From: JBGSST01 sp041736915
GTDB taxonomy: Bacteria > Bdellovibrionota > FAC87 > UBA2466
Length of the DNA: 13,067 nucleotides
Assembly: GCA_041736915.1 (NCBI GenBank)
Contig: JBGSST010000139.1
Span: 1 to 13,067, forward strand
Direction: 5' to 3'
The position numbers and the translations under genes were made by a program. This document shows positions 12,684-13,067 of the stretch, piece by piece; positions within the stretch are counted from its first letter, which is position 1; the number at the start of each line of letters is the position of its first letter. Under the pieces are notes generated by a model. It saw only the letters and a program-made list of their open reading frames with translations, searched no databases and had not been told where the DNA came from.

Positions 12684-13067
12684 ATGTCGCAAATCGCGAA
12701 CAATTCATACGAAACCATCTATGTTCTCCGCGCAGGCCTCACGGCTGACGCGGCTACCGCCATCCACCAGAAGTTCGATAGCGTCGTGTCCAAGTTTCAA
12801 GGTGCCGTACAGCACCGTGAAGACTGGGGAACCCGCGAATTGGCTTATGAAATCGATGACGAACGTAGCGGTGCCTACCATATCGTCGTCTACCAGGGCC
12901 ATTCGGGCGTGGTGGAAGAGATCGAGCGTCATTTCCGTATTACGGGCGACGTCATTCGCTATCTGACGGTGAAACTGGCCAAAGATTACGATTTTACGGC
13001 GGTCCGCAAACGCATTCAGGAAACTGAAGAAGAAGTGAAGCGCGCCCGTGAAGCCAAGAAAAAAGGC
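12684..13067 (+). CDS. rpsF: 30S ribosomal protein S6 (3' end outside window)
   Basis: From ATG 12684 the frame stays open to the last base, 128 codons with no stop, so the gene continues beyond the window. The N-terminus Asn-Ser-Tyr-Glu-Thr-Ile-Tyr-Val-Leu-Arg is the typical first strand of S6. Trp-Gly-x-Arg-Glu-Leu-Ala-Tyr-Glu-Ile follows (compare Gly-x-Arg-x-Leu-Ala-Tyr in E. coli), and Glu-Arg-His-Phe-Arg-Ile-Thr-Gly-Asp-Val-Ile-Arg-Tyr-Leu matches the second conserved block. S6 binds S18 on the 30S platform. The tail beyond residue ~105 is a charged Glu/Lys/Arg helix and is already longer than a minimal S6 (about 95-100 residues), a common extension. A strong ribosome binding site lies 5 bases upstream. 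rpsR and rplI usually follow. Confidence 0.96.
   Translation, partial: MSQIANNSYETIYVLRAGLTADAATAIHQKFDSVVSKFQGAVQHREDWGTRELAYEIDDERSGAYHIVVYQGHSGVVEEIERHFRITGDVIRYLTVKLAKDYDFTAVRKRIQETEEEVKRAREAKKKG

Overview
This window comes from the chromosome of a Gram-negative (lipid A-making) bacterium of moderate to fairly high GC. A SpoVG gene directly after ispE, next to a lipid A operon that carries a Gfo/Idh/MocA dehydrogenase between lpxA and lpxB, points towards a Bdellovibrionota or other former deltaproteobacterial lineage. That placement is an inference from gene content; no rRNA or other decisive marker is present. No mobile element, CRISPR array, tRNA or rRNA gene was recognised.

Layout. 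Positions 1-456 (+) hold the C-terminal end of a probable GT4-type glycosyltransferase and a small YacG zinc protein. Facing them on the minus strand is a 12-helix MFS exporter (453-1742). From 1820 to 10047 (+) runs one tightly packed operon: lpxD, lpxA, a gnnA-like dehydrogenase, lpxB, lpxK, a fused LpxL-type acyltransferase/DUF3108 protein, a WaaE/KdtX-type glycosyltransferase, and cmk. Five of the seven junctions are 4-base start/stop overlaps and the other two have gaps of 0 and 1 base. Convergent to it is the minus-strand pair ispE-spoVG (11322 down to 10051). After a 221-base divergent intergenic region with a clear RNA-like hairpin come, on the plus strand, a small unknown membrane-anchored protein, an LpxH-type phosphoesterase, and the start of rpsF (ribosomal protein S6, running off the right edge).

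How it works together. LpxA, LpxD, LpxH, LpxB and LpxK cover most of the Raetz pathway from UDP-GlcNAc to the 4'-phosphorylated disaccharide. LpxC, WaaA (KdtA), FabZ and MsbA are not in the window. The dehydrogenase between lpxA and lpxB suggests that this organism may convert UDP-GlcNAc to the 3-keto and then 3-amino sugar (GnnA/GnnB route), giving lipid A with amide-linked acyl chains; the GnnB aminotransferase is not here. LpxA itself carries two unusual substitutions at positions normally occupied by Asp74 and His160 (E. coli numbering). The LpxL-type acyltransferase is continued in frame by a lipobox-like hydrophobic segment and a periplasmic-type DUF3108 domain. These are the most interesting points in the window. 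The flanking genes are housekeeping: isoprenoid precursor synthesis (ispE), CMP phosphorylation (cmk), SpoVG and ribosomal protein S6.
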